This document shows, piece after piece, positions 44,270 to 55,569 of a DNA stretch of 64,000 nucleotides. The notes below the pieces were generated by a model, which saw only the letters and a list, made by a program, of their open reading frames with translations, was not told the DNA's origin and ran no database searches. A program made the position numbers and the translations under genes. The number at the start of each line of letters is the position of its first letter. The first letter of the stretch is position 1. Source of the DNA: Arachis hypogaea (taxonomy: Eukaryota > Streptophyta > Magnoliopsida > Fabales > Fabaceae); assembly GCF_003086295.3 (NCBI RefSeq), contig NC_092052.1:28185427-28249426 (forward strand), given 5' to 3'.

Positions 44270-45814
44270 ATGATACAAGGCGGATTCACAGGAGGTGGGA
44301 TCTCCAAATTATCTCGCAAAAGATATCTCAAAGAAGTATATCATGTCGAGGGAAAGGAGGAAGCACCCGACATCCCTGCGATAACATTCACTAAAGAGGA
44401 CGCATCCGGCATCATCCGGGGACACGATGATCCCATGGTCGTCACTATCATACTGGCAAATGCTAATCTACATCGCACATTAATAGACCAAGGGGGCTCC
44501 ACCGACATCTTATTCAAAACCGCCTTCGACAAGCTCGGCTTGGAAGAAAGGGAGCTTAAGGCATACCCAAACAGCTTGTTCGGACTGGGAGATACCTCAG
44601 TACAACCACTGGGATACGTATCACTACACACAACCTTCGGAAAAGGGAACCAATCCAAGACACTCAAGATAGACTACATTGTGGTCGACATGAGTTCAGC
44701 CTACAATTCCCTAATAGGTCGGGCCACATTAAATCAACTTGGCGCAATAGTCTCGACCCCGCATCTATGCATGAAATTCCCAACTACAGAAGGGATAGCT
44801 ACAATAAAAGCAGATCAAAAGATGGCGCGCCGCTGTTATAACGAAATTCTAAACCTCAGAGGCAGAGGAGAAGAGTTTCATACAATTGAGCTTGGCGGAG
44901 TTCAGCGACGAGAAGAACTCCGTCCGCAGCCAGAAGGCGAGATAGAGAAGGTTCAGATTGGAGACACCTCGGACAAAACAACTAATATCGGAACGATCCT
45001 AAGAGGAGACTCAAAAGAATTACTGATACAATTCTTACGCGATAATGTCGATCTCTTCACATGGAAAGCCGCAGACATGCCAGGCATAGACCCCAAGCTA
45101 ATGTGTCACAAGTTGGCGGTCTATCCAGGATCTCGGCCGGTACAGCAGAGACGAAGAAAACTTGGACCAGAACGATCCCAAGCTGTAGAAGAACAGGTAC
45201 AGGCACTACTGGAGGCAGGATTCATAAGAGAAGTTAAGTATCCGCTATGGCTAGCCAATGTCGTCTTGGTGAAAAAATCAAATGGGAAGTGGCGAATGTG
45301 TACCGATTACACCGATCTCAACAAAGCCTGCCCAAAAGATCCCTACCCACTTCCAAGTATCGACGCTCTGGTAGATGCTTCTTCCGGATATAGATACCTC
45401 TCGTTTATGGACACATACTCGGGATACAACCAAATCCCCATGTATCCACCAGATCAAGAAAAGACCTCGTTTTTAATGCCGAAAGCAAATTACTGCTACA
45501 TCGTGATGCCCTTTGGTCTCAAGAACGTAGGAGCTACTTATCAAAGGCTGATGAATAAAGTCTTCTCAGACCACATCGGAAAAATCATGGAAGTCTATGT
45601 GGACGACATGTTGATAAAGACACAAAACGAAGAGACATTATTGTCCGACCTAACTCAAGTGTTCGACACTATAAGGAAGCACGACATGCGACTCAATCCT
45701 GCAAAATGCACCTTTGCGGTAGAAGCAGGCAAATTCCTAGGTTTCATGCTCACACAAAGAGGAATTGAAGCAAACCCGGATAAAAGCCCCACCTGCATCA
45801 AAGAAGTGCAGTAA
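44270..45814 (+). pseudogene. Protease and reverse transcriptase of E1
   Basis: One open frame of 514 codons. Protease: LIDQGGSTDILF (D-Q-G-G where relatives have D-x-G-S) and NSLIGRATLNQLGAIVS. RT: FTWKAADMPGIDPKLMCHKL, TDYTDLNKACPKDPYPLPSI, FMDTYSGYNQIPMYPP, IVMPFGLKNVGATYQRLMNK and the catalytic YVDDML are all intact. About eight codons present in E2 are missing near 45785, and a TAA at 45812-45814 ends the frame in the RT thumb. The 44270 start is merely the first ATG; ancestrally it was part of Gag-Pol. Confidence 0.85.
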
Positions 45815-46840
45815 CTCAACGGGAGATTGGCCGCCCTATCCAGATTTTTAGCAGGGGCAGCGATAAGATCTCTCCCCTTCTATGCTACTTTAAGGAAGGG
45901 AAAGCAGTTCGAATGGATGACAGAATGTGAACAAGCCTTCCAAGACTTCAAGGAGTTCTTAGGACGGCCGCCTATCTTATCTCGACCACGAGAAGGAGAA
46001 CCGCTCATATTATATCTCGCAGTAGGAAGCCGGGCAATAGCCTCAGCACTAGTCAGAGAAGACGAAAGTGGGCAACAACCCGTCTACTTCATTAGCAAAG
46101 TGCTATAGGGATCCGAGCTGAACTACCAGAAAATAGAAAAGTTTGCCTATACTCTCATACTAACATCTCGACGACTTCGCCCGTACTTCCAGGCTCACAC
46201 CATTAAGGTTCGAACCAACCAGCCCATAAAAGGAATATTGCAGAAAATAGATTTAGCAGGCAGAATTTTACAATGGGTAGTCGAGCTATCAGAATTCGAC
46301 CTCCAATATGAAGCTCGGACGGCCATTAAATCACAGTATCTGGCCGACTTTATCGCAGAATTCACAGATGCCCTGGAAATTCCCAAAGAATGGAATCTCT
46401 ATGTGGACGGTTCTTCAAATAAGACTGGAAGCGGCGCAGGTGTGATAATAGAAAGCAACCAAGGAACCCAAGTTGAGCTCTCCCTTAAGTTCAGGTTCCC
46501 GGCTTCAAACAACCAGGCAGAATATGAAGCGTTATTAGCTGGTTTGAAGCTGGCTAAAGAGGTTGGAGCTCAAAAACTCAACATCTACAGTGATTCACAA
46601 GTAGTCACCTCACAGATAACGGGGAGCTACCAAGCCAAAGATCCCACCATGAAAAAATATTTGGATAAAACCAAAGAATAGCTCGGACTCCTCGGGGAAT
46701 ATAAGATCTGCCACATACCCCACGAGCAAAACGTCCGAGCCGACACACTCTCAAAACTAGCCAGCACCAAACCAGGGGGCAACAATAGAAGCCTCATCCA
46801 AGAAATGCTACAGAACCCTTCAATCTCGGAAGAGAAAAAA
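45815..46840 (+). pseudogene. RT C-terminus and RNase H of E1
   Basis: Continues the pol frame: GRLAALSRFLAGAAIRSLPF, then TIKVRTNQPIKGILQ and the RNase H domain with LYVDGSSNKTGSGAG, NQAEYEALLAGL and IYSDSQVVTSQI, followed by HEQNVRADTLSKLAS. In-frame TAGs lie at 46106-46108 and 46679-46681. E2 has a Gln codon at the first position. Confidence 0.85.
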
Positions 46841-48105
46841 GTCCTAGCCATAATAAGTCAGGACCAAGGATGGATGACCCCCATAATTAACTACCTCAAA
46901 ACAGAAACACTCCCCACAGAAGAAAAGGAGGCAAAGAGATTAAAAAGGGAGGCACAGTACTGCACTATTATAAACAACATCCTGTACAAAAGAGGGATCT
47001 CAATACCACTGCTAAAATGTGTGCCGACCAACAACATAAAGGAAGTGCTAGAAGAAGTACACGCGGCATGTGCGGCAACCATCTCGGAGCACGAGCTCTT
47101 GCCAAAAAAGTACTCCGAGCGGGATTTTATTGGCCAACCTTACAAAAAGAAGCTATAGATTTTGTAAAGACATGTCCACCATGTCAGAAACATGCCAACT
47201 TCCACATTGCCCCGCCAGAAGAGCTCATCAGTGTAACATCACCCTGGCCATTTGCAAAATGGGGACTTGATCTTCTCGGACCCTTTCCCCAGAGATCAGG
47301 ACAAGTAAAATTCCTCATAGTCGAAGTAGACTATTTTACAAAATGGATCGAGGCAGAGCCCCTAGCCAATGCCACCGCTCAAAGAAGCCGGAAATTCCTA
47401 TACAGGAACATTGTCACGAGGTTCGGGGTTCCATACTCCATCACCACAGACAATGGCACTCAATTCACAGATGCAGGCTTCAGGAGACTAGTTGCCGACT
47501 TGAATATAAAACATCAGTTCACCTCCGTCGAACACCCTCAAGCCAATGGACAGGCCAAAGCTGCCAACAAAGTCATATTGGCTGGATTGAAATGGAGACT
47601 ACAAGATGCAAAGGGAGCTTGGGCCGAAGAACTTCCACAAGTTCTATGGGCATATCGAACAACGCCACACTCCACGACAAACGAATCACCCTTTCGACTA
47701 GCATATGGAGTGGAGGCAATGATCCCAGTAGAGATCGAGGAAGGGTCATCCAGAGTAGTCCACTACAATGAAGAGGCCAACTCTCAACTTCAGAGGGAAG
47801 AACTCGACTTACTACCTGAAATCCAGGAAAGAGCTCGGATCAGGGAAGAAGCACTAAAACGTCGAATGGCTTCCAGATATAATCAAAGGGTAGTGCCGAG
47901 AAGTTTCACGGAGAACGATCTCATCCTAATCCGAAATGATATTGGAACAACTCGACCAGGAGAAGGAAAGTTGGCAGCAAACTGAAAAGGACCCTACCGA
48001 GTTGTAAAAGTACTTGGGAAGGGTTACTACAGACTGTCCGAACTCGATGGACGAGAGCTTCCCAGATCATGGCACGCCTGCAACCTAAGAAGGTACTACA
48101 GCTAG
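46841..48105 (+). pseudogene. Integrase of E1, catalytic Glu replaced by Lys
   Basis: The N-terminal zinc-binding part (GMCGNHLGARALAKKVLRAG, CPPCQKH) is out of frame with upstream pol because of a 1-bp loss near 47062. The core has KWGLDLLGPFP (first D) and ITTDNGTQF (second D). Exactly 35 residues later, GQAKAANK carries Lys where E2 has Glu (DD35E). The C-terminal RYNQRVVPRSFTENDLI is interrupted by TGA at 47983-47985, where E2 has Trp. The tail reaches NLRRYYS and a stop at 48103-48105. Otherwise open for 322 codons. Confidence 0.85.
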
Positions 48106-48580
48106 AAAAAGTAAAAGATCTCACTATTGGATGCACTCTTTTTCCTGAAAAGATTTTTTAATGAGGCACCAAATTGAGACTCAAACACTATTCGACATAA
48201 AGGGATGAAAAATTCCCACATGTATATATTTGCACTTTCCTTTGAATAAAATATATTTTAGATATTCTACAATTTTTCAAGACGCATTAATCTGAAGCAT
48301 TCATCGTCCGATTATAAAGCAACAGATCGGCAGAAAGTAAATAACAATTTCACTGCACGATCACGATAAAGACAATCGTCCGATAAAGGTGAAAACGCGA
48401 TTCACCCAAAAGACGATCTAAAGATAGCAACCACCTTCTACAAATCGGCAAAGATGAACACAGAATAATGTAAGAAGTTATCGAAAGTGATCCGAAAAAG
48501 AACCTGACGAGGTCTTATGGATTGCTAAATAATAACTTAAAGACTGGCCGACATTAAGAAGTCGGACCAAGTCAACCCAA
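48106..48580 (+). other. Non-coding 3' region of E1 before the repeat block
   Basis: No gene. It includes diverged pieces such as GATCGGCAGAAAG and ACGATCTAAAGATAGC. Confidence 0.5.
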
Positions 48581-49080
48581 GTTATAAGTAAACCCTGGAA
48601 AGAGGTATGGCCAACCCTATTAAAGAGGATTACTTTAACTTAGAAGGGCCCGGCATGACAAAGTCAGCCCAAAATAAAAAGTTATAAAAGCAGTCCCTGA
48701 AAGAGACCTGACAAAGGTCCAAAAAAGAGGACTACAAAAATAACTTAGAAAGAGATCGACCTAAAGAAGTCGACCTCCTACAAACAAGTTATAGAAGTAA
48801 TCCCTGAAAGAGACCTGACAAAGGTCCAAGAAAGAGGATTACAAAAATGACTTAGAAGAGATCGACCTAAAGAAGTCGACCTCCTACAAACAAGTTATAG
48901 AAGTAATCCCTGAAAGAGACCTGACAAAGGTCCAAGAAAGAGGATTACAAAAAATAACTTAGAAAAGATCGACCTAACGAAGTCGGCCTCCTACAAAAAC
49001 CAAGTTATAAAAGTAATCCATGAAAGAGACCAGACAATGGTCCAAAAAAGAGGATTACAGAAATAACTGGAAAGAGGACC
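48581..49080. repeat. Tandem repeats (about 106 bp unit) in the 3' region of E1
   Basis: Units begin GTTATA(A/G)AAGTAATCCCTGAAAG at 48581 (diverged), 48681, 48788, 48894 and 49004 (periods about 100, 107, 106, 110). Each contains GAGACCTGACAAAGGTCCAA and AGATCGACCTAAAGAAGTCG. The middle three are very similar to each other. Confidence 0.9.
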
Positions 49081-49450
49081 AACGCAAAGAAATCGGTTAT
49101 GAAGTACTAAAAATACAAGCAAGAGCGAGAAAACCGAAAAAGTAAGTTGGACCCACAACCTCAAAGGATCCAAGCTATAAAGTACCAAGCAATCCAAAGA
49201 GGTCAAGCCGCAAAATTCCAACACCCTCAGAAAACAGAAGAGATACCAAGTCAGGCGCAAAAAAGCATGATAAATCTACAAAGTTATAAAGCTTCAGAGG
49301 CCACCAAAATTTACCTAAAAAGGCTAGCAAGCTACTTTTGTTTTTCAAAGTAAAAGTTGCTATGCAAGCAACTAAAAAATGTCAGCAATTAACAAAACAA
49401 AGTTTAAAAGCCCACAAGCTGGGCCAACTGCATAAATATCCAGAAAGAGA

Positions 49451-51357
49451 TCAGCAAACATCAGGAGCCTTTTTGGTAGCATCAGGACAAGGAGAAGGAG
49501 GGCGAGTTTGAATAGGCACAGCATCTACAGTCTCATCCTCCCAGTTCAGAATCTGGCAATTCGGATCAGACACAACCGGAGGAACAGAGGAGGTCGACAC
49601 CTTGGCAGAGGACACAGGGGGAGGATCAACATCATCATCACCCTCGTCATCAGGGACAATCTTGCCATCCCTGACAACATTATCCAGGCTGAAGAGAGCA
49701 AGGTCGGCCTCGGGAGCAATGACCCGAACTTGCTCCTTCAGGTTCTCGTAAGCAGCAGTCACGCTGCGAACGAGATGACCTTGAAGCTCAGAATAATCTT
49801 CCCGGGCACTCTCCAGCTCCCCCCTCAGGCGCATCACCTCTCGATAAGACGTAACGTAACTATCCTTATGCATCATAGCCGTATCCTCGGCCAGCCTCAT
49901 AGAAGCCGCCAGGGAAAGGGAACTCGCCTTCTCAGTCTCCAAATCCTTCTTCAACTTGGTAACCTTTACCTCAAGCTCCTCCTTAAGGCCCTTCATCCGA
50001 TCGAACTCTTGCTTGCCTCCTCCATAAATTCTTTGGTGGCATGGAGAGGAAGATTCTGGGCAGTTCGGTACAGAGCAGCTCCCATATACGCCATCTTAAT
50101 GCTGTTTTGGGTCATAAATTCTAGATGGCGAAGGATGGACACATCATCCATGGGAAGGGCACCATAGGGGCCAATTTGCTGATCCACGAATTCAATTGCA
50201 TTAAAGTCGGGAGCATCAAGGTTAAAAGGCTCGGCTGTTTTCTGTTTCTTATTAGGAGGAACGCCAGAAGGAGCGACAGAGGTCAGGGGAGGATCAGCCA
50301 GACGAACTCGGGGAGTGGGGATCACCTTCCTCGCCCCAGGAGAACTCGGCATGGACGGCCTCACGCGTACTTGGGAAGACCCCTCCCAAGCCGCTTTGGT
50401 CGAGATGTTTTTGGCAGCAGTCGCCCTCTGTGCTTTTTTAAAAGCCTTCATAGACTCATTATTCTTCATTGCCTCTGCAAATAAAATACAACAGTAAGAA
50501 ATTAAGCTGCAAGTCGGAAAGGCACTTACAAGCAATATAAACAGATAATAAAGGGAACGCAAAATACCCAGCTCAGTTTGAATAAGAGAGGGATTAGTTA
50601 AAAATTTCTTTGTATCAAGATAGTGAGGTTGACCCCAGTGTTCTTCCAAGACAGTCACAAAAGCCCGCTCAGCCTCATCCAACATATCCCACGTGTATCT
50701 GGACACTCTCACATCTTTTTGCCATTCCAAGGGAAAGGTGGGCTCATCATTTTCATCCAGAAAAAAAGGCCGAGCTCCTTCAACAGCTCGGACCTTGAAA
50801 AAGTAGTTTTTAAAATCACGAAATGATTCGTCAAACATGGAAAAGACCTTCTTTCCCTGGGAAGATCGAAAGGAGACCCAAGCCGCCTTCTTTTTTACCA
50901 CTCCAGGCTTCGTCAAGATAAACAGATAGAAGAAGAGAGATTGCGAGGCGGGAATACCAAAACCATGACACAACAATTGAAAATTTTTTATGAAACCCCA
51001 GGAATTAGGGTGAAGTTGAGAGGGAGTAACATTACAGGACCATAATAGGTCGGTCTCAAAATCCATAAAAGGAAGGGTGATACCCAGCTGACTAAATAAC
51101 AAGTCATAAGCATAGAAAAAAGGGTGATCTCTAACAACCCGAGTAGAGAAACAAACTCTCTCTTCAGAAGAGAGAGGGACAAGTTCATAATTCTTCTCAT
51201 CACCAGGGTTACTACAGACCCTATGAAACTGCCTAAGCTGCGCGTAAAACTCGGAATCAACCAAAGAGACACACATAAGAACCATTGAGTCCACCCAATC
51301 GGTCATGCCCTCGGGAACCTGGGAAGACATTTCTACAACGTTATTGCGAGAAGACAT
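49451..51357 (-). pseudogene. Antisense gene of E1: gypsy-type putative transposase domain plus coiled coil
   Basis: ATG at 51357 (MSSRNNVVEMSSQVPEGMTD). Exon 1 ends at 50568, the intron is 50567-50475 (GTATTT...TTTGCAG) and exon 2 continues; the intron is itself free of stops and in frame. The N-terminal domain has HPFFYAYDLLFSQLGITLPF and PSQLHPNSWGFI, matching the E2 antisense gene. A Pro/Ser/Arg-rich linker follows, then a coiled coil (LKEELEVKVTKLKKDLETEK) and an acidic region (VRDGKIVPDDEGDDD). A 1-bp frameshift near 50000 splits it; everything else is open. The same V-R-D-G-x-(M/I)-V motif occurs near the E2 C-terminus. Function unknown. Confidence 0.8.
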
Positions 51358-52433
51358 GAGGCCAACTAAATCCTACAATAAGAAAAGAAGATTGGATTAC
51401 TAAAAAACATCTCGGACGAGGGGCAAAACAACTCGACAGGCGAACAAACAGAAAAGAAAAACCCCAAGACTCAAACCAAAGTCCTGGGGAATCCTTTGGA
51501 GGCAGAGCAAGGTTTCAGAAAAAAGCTACAGCTTACGTCCCGACATTTCTCAAACAAGAAAAGAAGACCCCAAATAGCAAACATCTCAAAAAGAAAAAAC
51601 ACAAAGTCATCACTATCCTCCTACAGTCTATCAGTAAGGAGCATCACCAACATCAAACATGCCAAAGCAGAAATCGTCAAAGACGCAACCTTTTTCTCAG
51701 AAATCAAACAAAATCATCACTACAAAGCTTCAAAATCAAAAGCACAAACAGAAACGGTGATAAACGTGCAAACATCAAATAAAGAGGAAAGACGAAAAGG
51801 TTCATGCAAAAGACAAAGAAACTCCCAGAACACACATTACAACAGCAATCTGGCACAACAAAAGCAGAAAGATCCAAACTTTCTCCAAGCAAAATTAAAA
51901 CTTCCTCAAAACCAGACATATAAAGAAACAGAGGAAGAAAAATCGAAAGAATAGAAGAAAACCTCGAAAGAAAGTTGAAGAGCAGAAGCAACAAAACCAC
52001 CCCTCGAAGCGGAAAACTACGAAGATGGAAGGAGAAATCTGGAAATCATCCCTCTTCAACAGAAAGCAGTAGCAGAACAGACGATGCGGGACGAAACTAC
52101 GAACTCCAGGCAAGAAACAGAACATGAGAGAGTAAAGGGAGAAGTTACGAAGAAGAGCGAAGAAGAGAAACCTTTTTTGATTGAGAAATTCAAAATAAAA
52201 AACCAAGAGAAAATGGGGAAATTAATACCAATTAATGAAGGTGTTAAACCCTCTCACGTTTCCAAGAACAAAGCGCTATCATAAAAGCGCGCATTTTTAG
52301 AAGAAAACGTTCCACATTCAAAAGATTCTACAAAAGGAAGAAATCGACAAAATGCTTGAGTTCGGCTTCGCCAGAGAAGGACCGAAGTCAAAGACTCGAC
52401 CTCAACAAAAAGACCGAGCTCAAGCAGGAGCAC
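51358..52433. other. E1 interval between antisense gene start and 3' LTR
   Basis: Non-coding, A/G-rich on the plus strand. On the minus strand it would be the 5' flank and leader of the antisense gene. A plus-strand purine-rich run (CAAGCAGGAGCAC) sits directly before the LTR and may be the polypurine tract. Confidence 0.45.
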
Positions 52434-52971
52434 TGTTCATACCCTGGGTAGAGCTACCCGACCTAGGATGATTGGCGACAAAGCGACCGACCTCTTCAGG
52501 TCAGGCTACCCGACCTCTTCTCAAAGAGGTCGGTCAAATCAATAGGAGAGCCCAATAAAGGGCCCAAATAGAGGAACACGACCCAAATCCACAGGCCGTC
52601 CGAGCCTATAGAGATAAGGGCGGTTCCCTTGAAGATAAGCTGACCTCAACTCAAAAGATAAAGATAAGATAAGATAACTAACTTATCTTATCTAAAAAGG
52701 TCACTATCACACCATTATAAATACACTAGAGCACCCAGGTATAACTCATACTCTGATTCTACTAAAAACCTGCTTAATACCCGTGCTAACTTAAGCATCG
52801 GAGTCTCTTGCAGGTACCCTCCACCCTCCAGTGACCAAGGATCAGTAGTGCAGCAAGTCCAACAAGTCGGACACAACAGTTCCGGCCGCCACCAGCCAGC
52901 CGGACACGCCATCTCCAGTACAGAAGATCTCATCCGAGATCGACCTCCAGTTTCAGGTAACCCTCGGAATA
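52434..52971 (+). repeat. 3' LTR of E1
   Basis: TGTTCATACCCTGGG ... CCCTCGGAATA, 538 bp. The last dinucleotide is TA instead of CA, a C-to-T change relative to the 5' LTR. Confidence 0.95.
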
Positions 52972-52976
52972 GATGG

Positions 52977-53072
52977 TGTGGGTGGAAGTTGTTCAGCCAT
53001 GACTCAGGCGAGAACCTCAAGGCCGATGATATATAGAAGGATTATATTCTTGGCCCCACGGTGGGCGCCAAT
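52977..53072 (-). other. E2 leader with primer-binding site and gag start
   Basis: On the minus strand, TGGCGCCCACCGTGGGGCC (53070-53052) lies 2 bp after the LTR, in primer-binding-site position. The E2 gag ATG is at 53000-52998, and the frame is cut after about eight codons by E1 and its duplication. I recognise the PBS motif as typical of Tat elements but do not assign the tRNA. Confidence 0.7.
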
Positions 53073-53582
53073 TGTTCTTGTATGGATACCTGGAGGGAGA
53101 GCTTGGTCTCGAAGAATCGACACCGGGTTGTTATCTTCGGTGACGACCTTTGAGCTTTGTGGTAATCCGAGCTTTACTCCAAGAGGCTGTCCAATCGCGT
53201 AGAGCTTTGAGCAAGAAACAGGGGGAGTGTACCTGCAAAGGCACTCCGAAGTTTAAGTCAGTATTGAGAATTCAATGTCTCCTTTTAGAATGGAAGATCA
53301 TACCTTTTATGGGTGGAAATGTGCAAGTCAGTTATGCTTCTGCTTTATTGCCTGTATTAAAGTGCAATAATAAGGGTGAAATGTTAGGTTGGACGTTTCA
53401 CTTTTGGGAAGCAGTCCGTTAAGCTGAGTTGTAATGTACGTTGCCGATTAATGGCGTTTATTACCGATTAATGACTGTAATGCCAAACTATAACGCCAGC
53501 TTTCTGAATAATAACGTGAATAATGCCGAGTTATGAATAACAATGCCGATTTATGAATGTTAAATTTGTAACGGCCGGATCA
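53073..53582 (-). repeat. 5' LTR of E2
   Basis: In plus orientation TGTTCTTGTATGGATACC ... AACGGCCGGATCA, 510 bp, aligned with 32601-33110. Confidence 0.9.
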
Positions 53583-55170
53583 ATTCTTATTGTGAATATG
53601 CTCTCTAATAGATTGATATTTTACTTCAATGCATTTTATTTTAGAGTGCAAAACGAAATTCTAAAAATGTTAATGACGCTCATGTTGTCACACATTAAAG
53701 AAATATTGAAGACATTCAACTTATAGTCAACTAATTGAGTTTTTTAACCAAAGAAGTTGAGAGTAACAAATAGAAGCAGTAGTATACTCAACATCAGCCA
53801 TAGACAACACCACTATTTGTTGTTTCTTGCTGGTCCACACGCTTAAAGTGTTTCCAATGGTATAGCAAATACCATTGGTGCTTCTTCTATCTAAACTATC
53901 ACCTACAAAATTACCATATGAATATCCAACTAAATTAAAAAATTCAGATTTAGAATACCATAACCCATAATTTGTAGTGCTAAGAACGTAGGGAATAATT
54001 TTCTTTACAGCATGTAACTGAGGACTTTTTTATGTTGGAATTGAAATCTCGAATACAGCCTCATGTTGAAGTTTATATCAGGTCTTGAGGCAATTAGGTA
54101 CATCTGTGAGCCTATCATTATTCAATATTTTGTCTCATCAGTATCCTTTGCATTTTTATCTTTATTTAGCTTTATAGAAAGATGCATAGGGGGTGCTCAT
54201 TGGCTTAGCAAGCTCTATTCCAAACTTGTTTACCAACTCTTTGGTATATTTTTCTTGATGAAAAAAAAAATTCTATCCTTTATTTGTTTTATTTGAAGCC
54301 TGAGAAAGAAAGCAAGTTCACCCAGAAAACTCATATAAATTCATTTGTCATTAAATTTGTAAACTCTACAGAAAGAGTTTCATTAGCAGATTCAAAGACA
54401 GTATCATCAAGATATACTTGTATTAAAATAAAATTGTCATTGAAATTCTTTATAAATAGAGTAGGGTCAGTTATACCCTTTTGCAAATTATTTTTAACTT
54501 AAAAGGACCAAGTCTCACATACCAAACTCTAGGAGCTTGTCTCAAACTATAAAGAGCTTTAGATAGTTTGAAAACAGAAAAACTTTTATTTTCAAATTTT
54601 GGGGGTTGTTCGGCATAAATCTCTATCTATAATTCCATTTAAAAATGCACATTTTATGTTCATTTGAAAATAGCTTGAATCTTTGGTGTGTAGCGTAGGC
54701 AAATAGCAATTTGATAGCTTCTATTACCAGAGTAAAAGACTCATCAAAATCAATTTTTTTTTCTTGGACAAACCCCTGAACTACTAGTTGGGCTTTATTC
54801 TTTGCTATAGTGTTATTTTCTCCCAATTTGTTGCTAAAAATCCACCTAGTTTTGGCTACTTTCTTTCCAATTGGCCTAGGCACTAGCATCCACATCTTTT
54901 TTTTTTAATTATTGCAACTCTTCTTCCATTGCTTTCACCTGAAATGGATTATCAAGAGCTTTTTCAATGTTATTAGACTCAATAGTTGAAATAAAATGCC
55001 ATATTGTTTGAATTCAGAATTTCTAGTGATGATCTTATAATTCTTTCCATTGATGGATCTCCAATAATAAATTTATGAGGATAATTCTGATGAGATTTCT
55101 ATTCTTTAGGTTTAGTTTGAGTACTAATTATTTCAGAATCAGATACTTCATTATTTGTTTAGTCTCTCAC
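53583..55170 (-). pseudogene. Ty1/copia element, RT and RNase H, split by E2
   Basis: Minus strand: HKFIIGDPSMER-like lead-in (about 55050), then MWMLVPRPIGKKVAKTRW, GFVQEKKIDFDESFT and AYATHQRFKLFSNE of copia RT (54895-54623). RNase H follows with DRRSTNGICYTIGN and SKKQQIVVLSMADVEY (about 53900-53770). It stops at 53583 and resumes at 32600. Many stops and deletions; the YVDD region is not intact. The sequence style suggests a Sirevirus-like or related copia, uncertain. Confidence 0.8.
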
Positions 55171-55569
55171 ACTAACAGAAGATAGAAAAGAAAAGAATAG
55201 ATAGAGCGACACCAGCATGTATCCTGATTTAACCTCGAAGTGCTATAAGGTCTACATCCAGTCTCCACCACAATAATAGTAGAATTTTACTATATCAATT
55301 TCAAGATTATAATCACTAATATCAAGAGCAAGACAAAGACAAACAAACTAAACCATTTCTATGCCAAGACGAATGAAGCAACAATTTCTTGCTTCACAAA
55401 CAAACGCCAAGACAAATCAAATCACTAAGACCAAACAAAAACATCAATGACAAATCATCGAAAGGAGCATATGCTAGGCTTCCACTGTGACTGCCATTGG
55501 ATTGAAAACTTATAACATGGCGGTGATGAAAGGGCAGGAACAAGTAGTAAAGTTACATGGTCCCTTCTA
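55171..55569. other. Unclassified intergenic DNA
   Basis: Contains AACCTCGAAGTGCTATAAGG and CAACAATTTCTTGCTTCAC segments that I cannot place. It may belong to the copia element or to an adjacent organelle-derived insertion. Confidence 0.3.

Larger units (their letters stand above)
42428..52971 (+). mobile_element. Tat-lineage gypsy element E1, nested in E2 gag
   Basis: Perfect 5-bp duplication GATGG at 42423-42427 and 52972-52976. LTRs at 42428-42964 and 52434-52971 differ at about 14 of 537 positions by hand count. Order: 5' LTR, PBS, gag, protease, RT, RNase H, integrase, tandem repeats, antisense gene, 3' LTR; 10.5 kb. It is structurally complete but disabled by several stops, at least three frameshifts and an integrase active-site change. 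Confidence 0.95.
32601..53582 (-). mobile_element. Tat-lineage gypsy element E2, split by E1 and a hAT element
   Basis: LTRs of 510 bp lie at 53073-53582 (5') and 32601-33110 (3'). Target duplication is ATTCC/ATTCT (one mismatch). On the minus strand: primer-binding site, gag, protease, RT, RNase H, integrase, a tandem-repeat block, then a gene on the opposite strand, then the 3' LTR. Removing E1 (42428-52971 plus 5 bp) and the hAT element leaves about 9.6 kb. The coding region has many stops and frameshifts, so it is dead. Confidence 0.9.

Noticed and set aside
48581..49080. CRISPR-like array
   Set aside because: Repeats are directly abutting, without unique spacers, inside a plant retrotransposon. 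This is tandem duplication.
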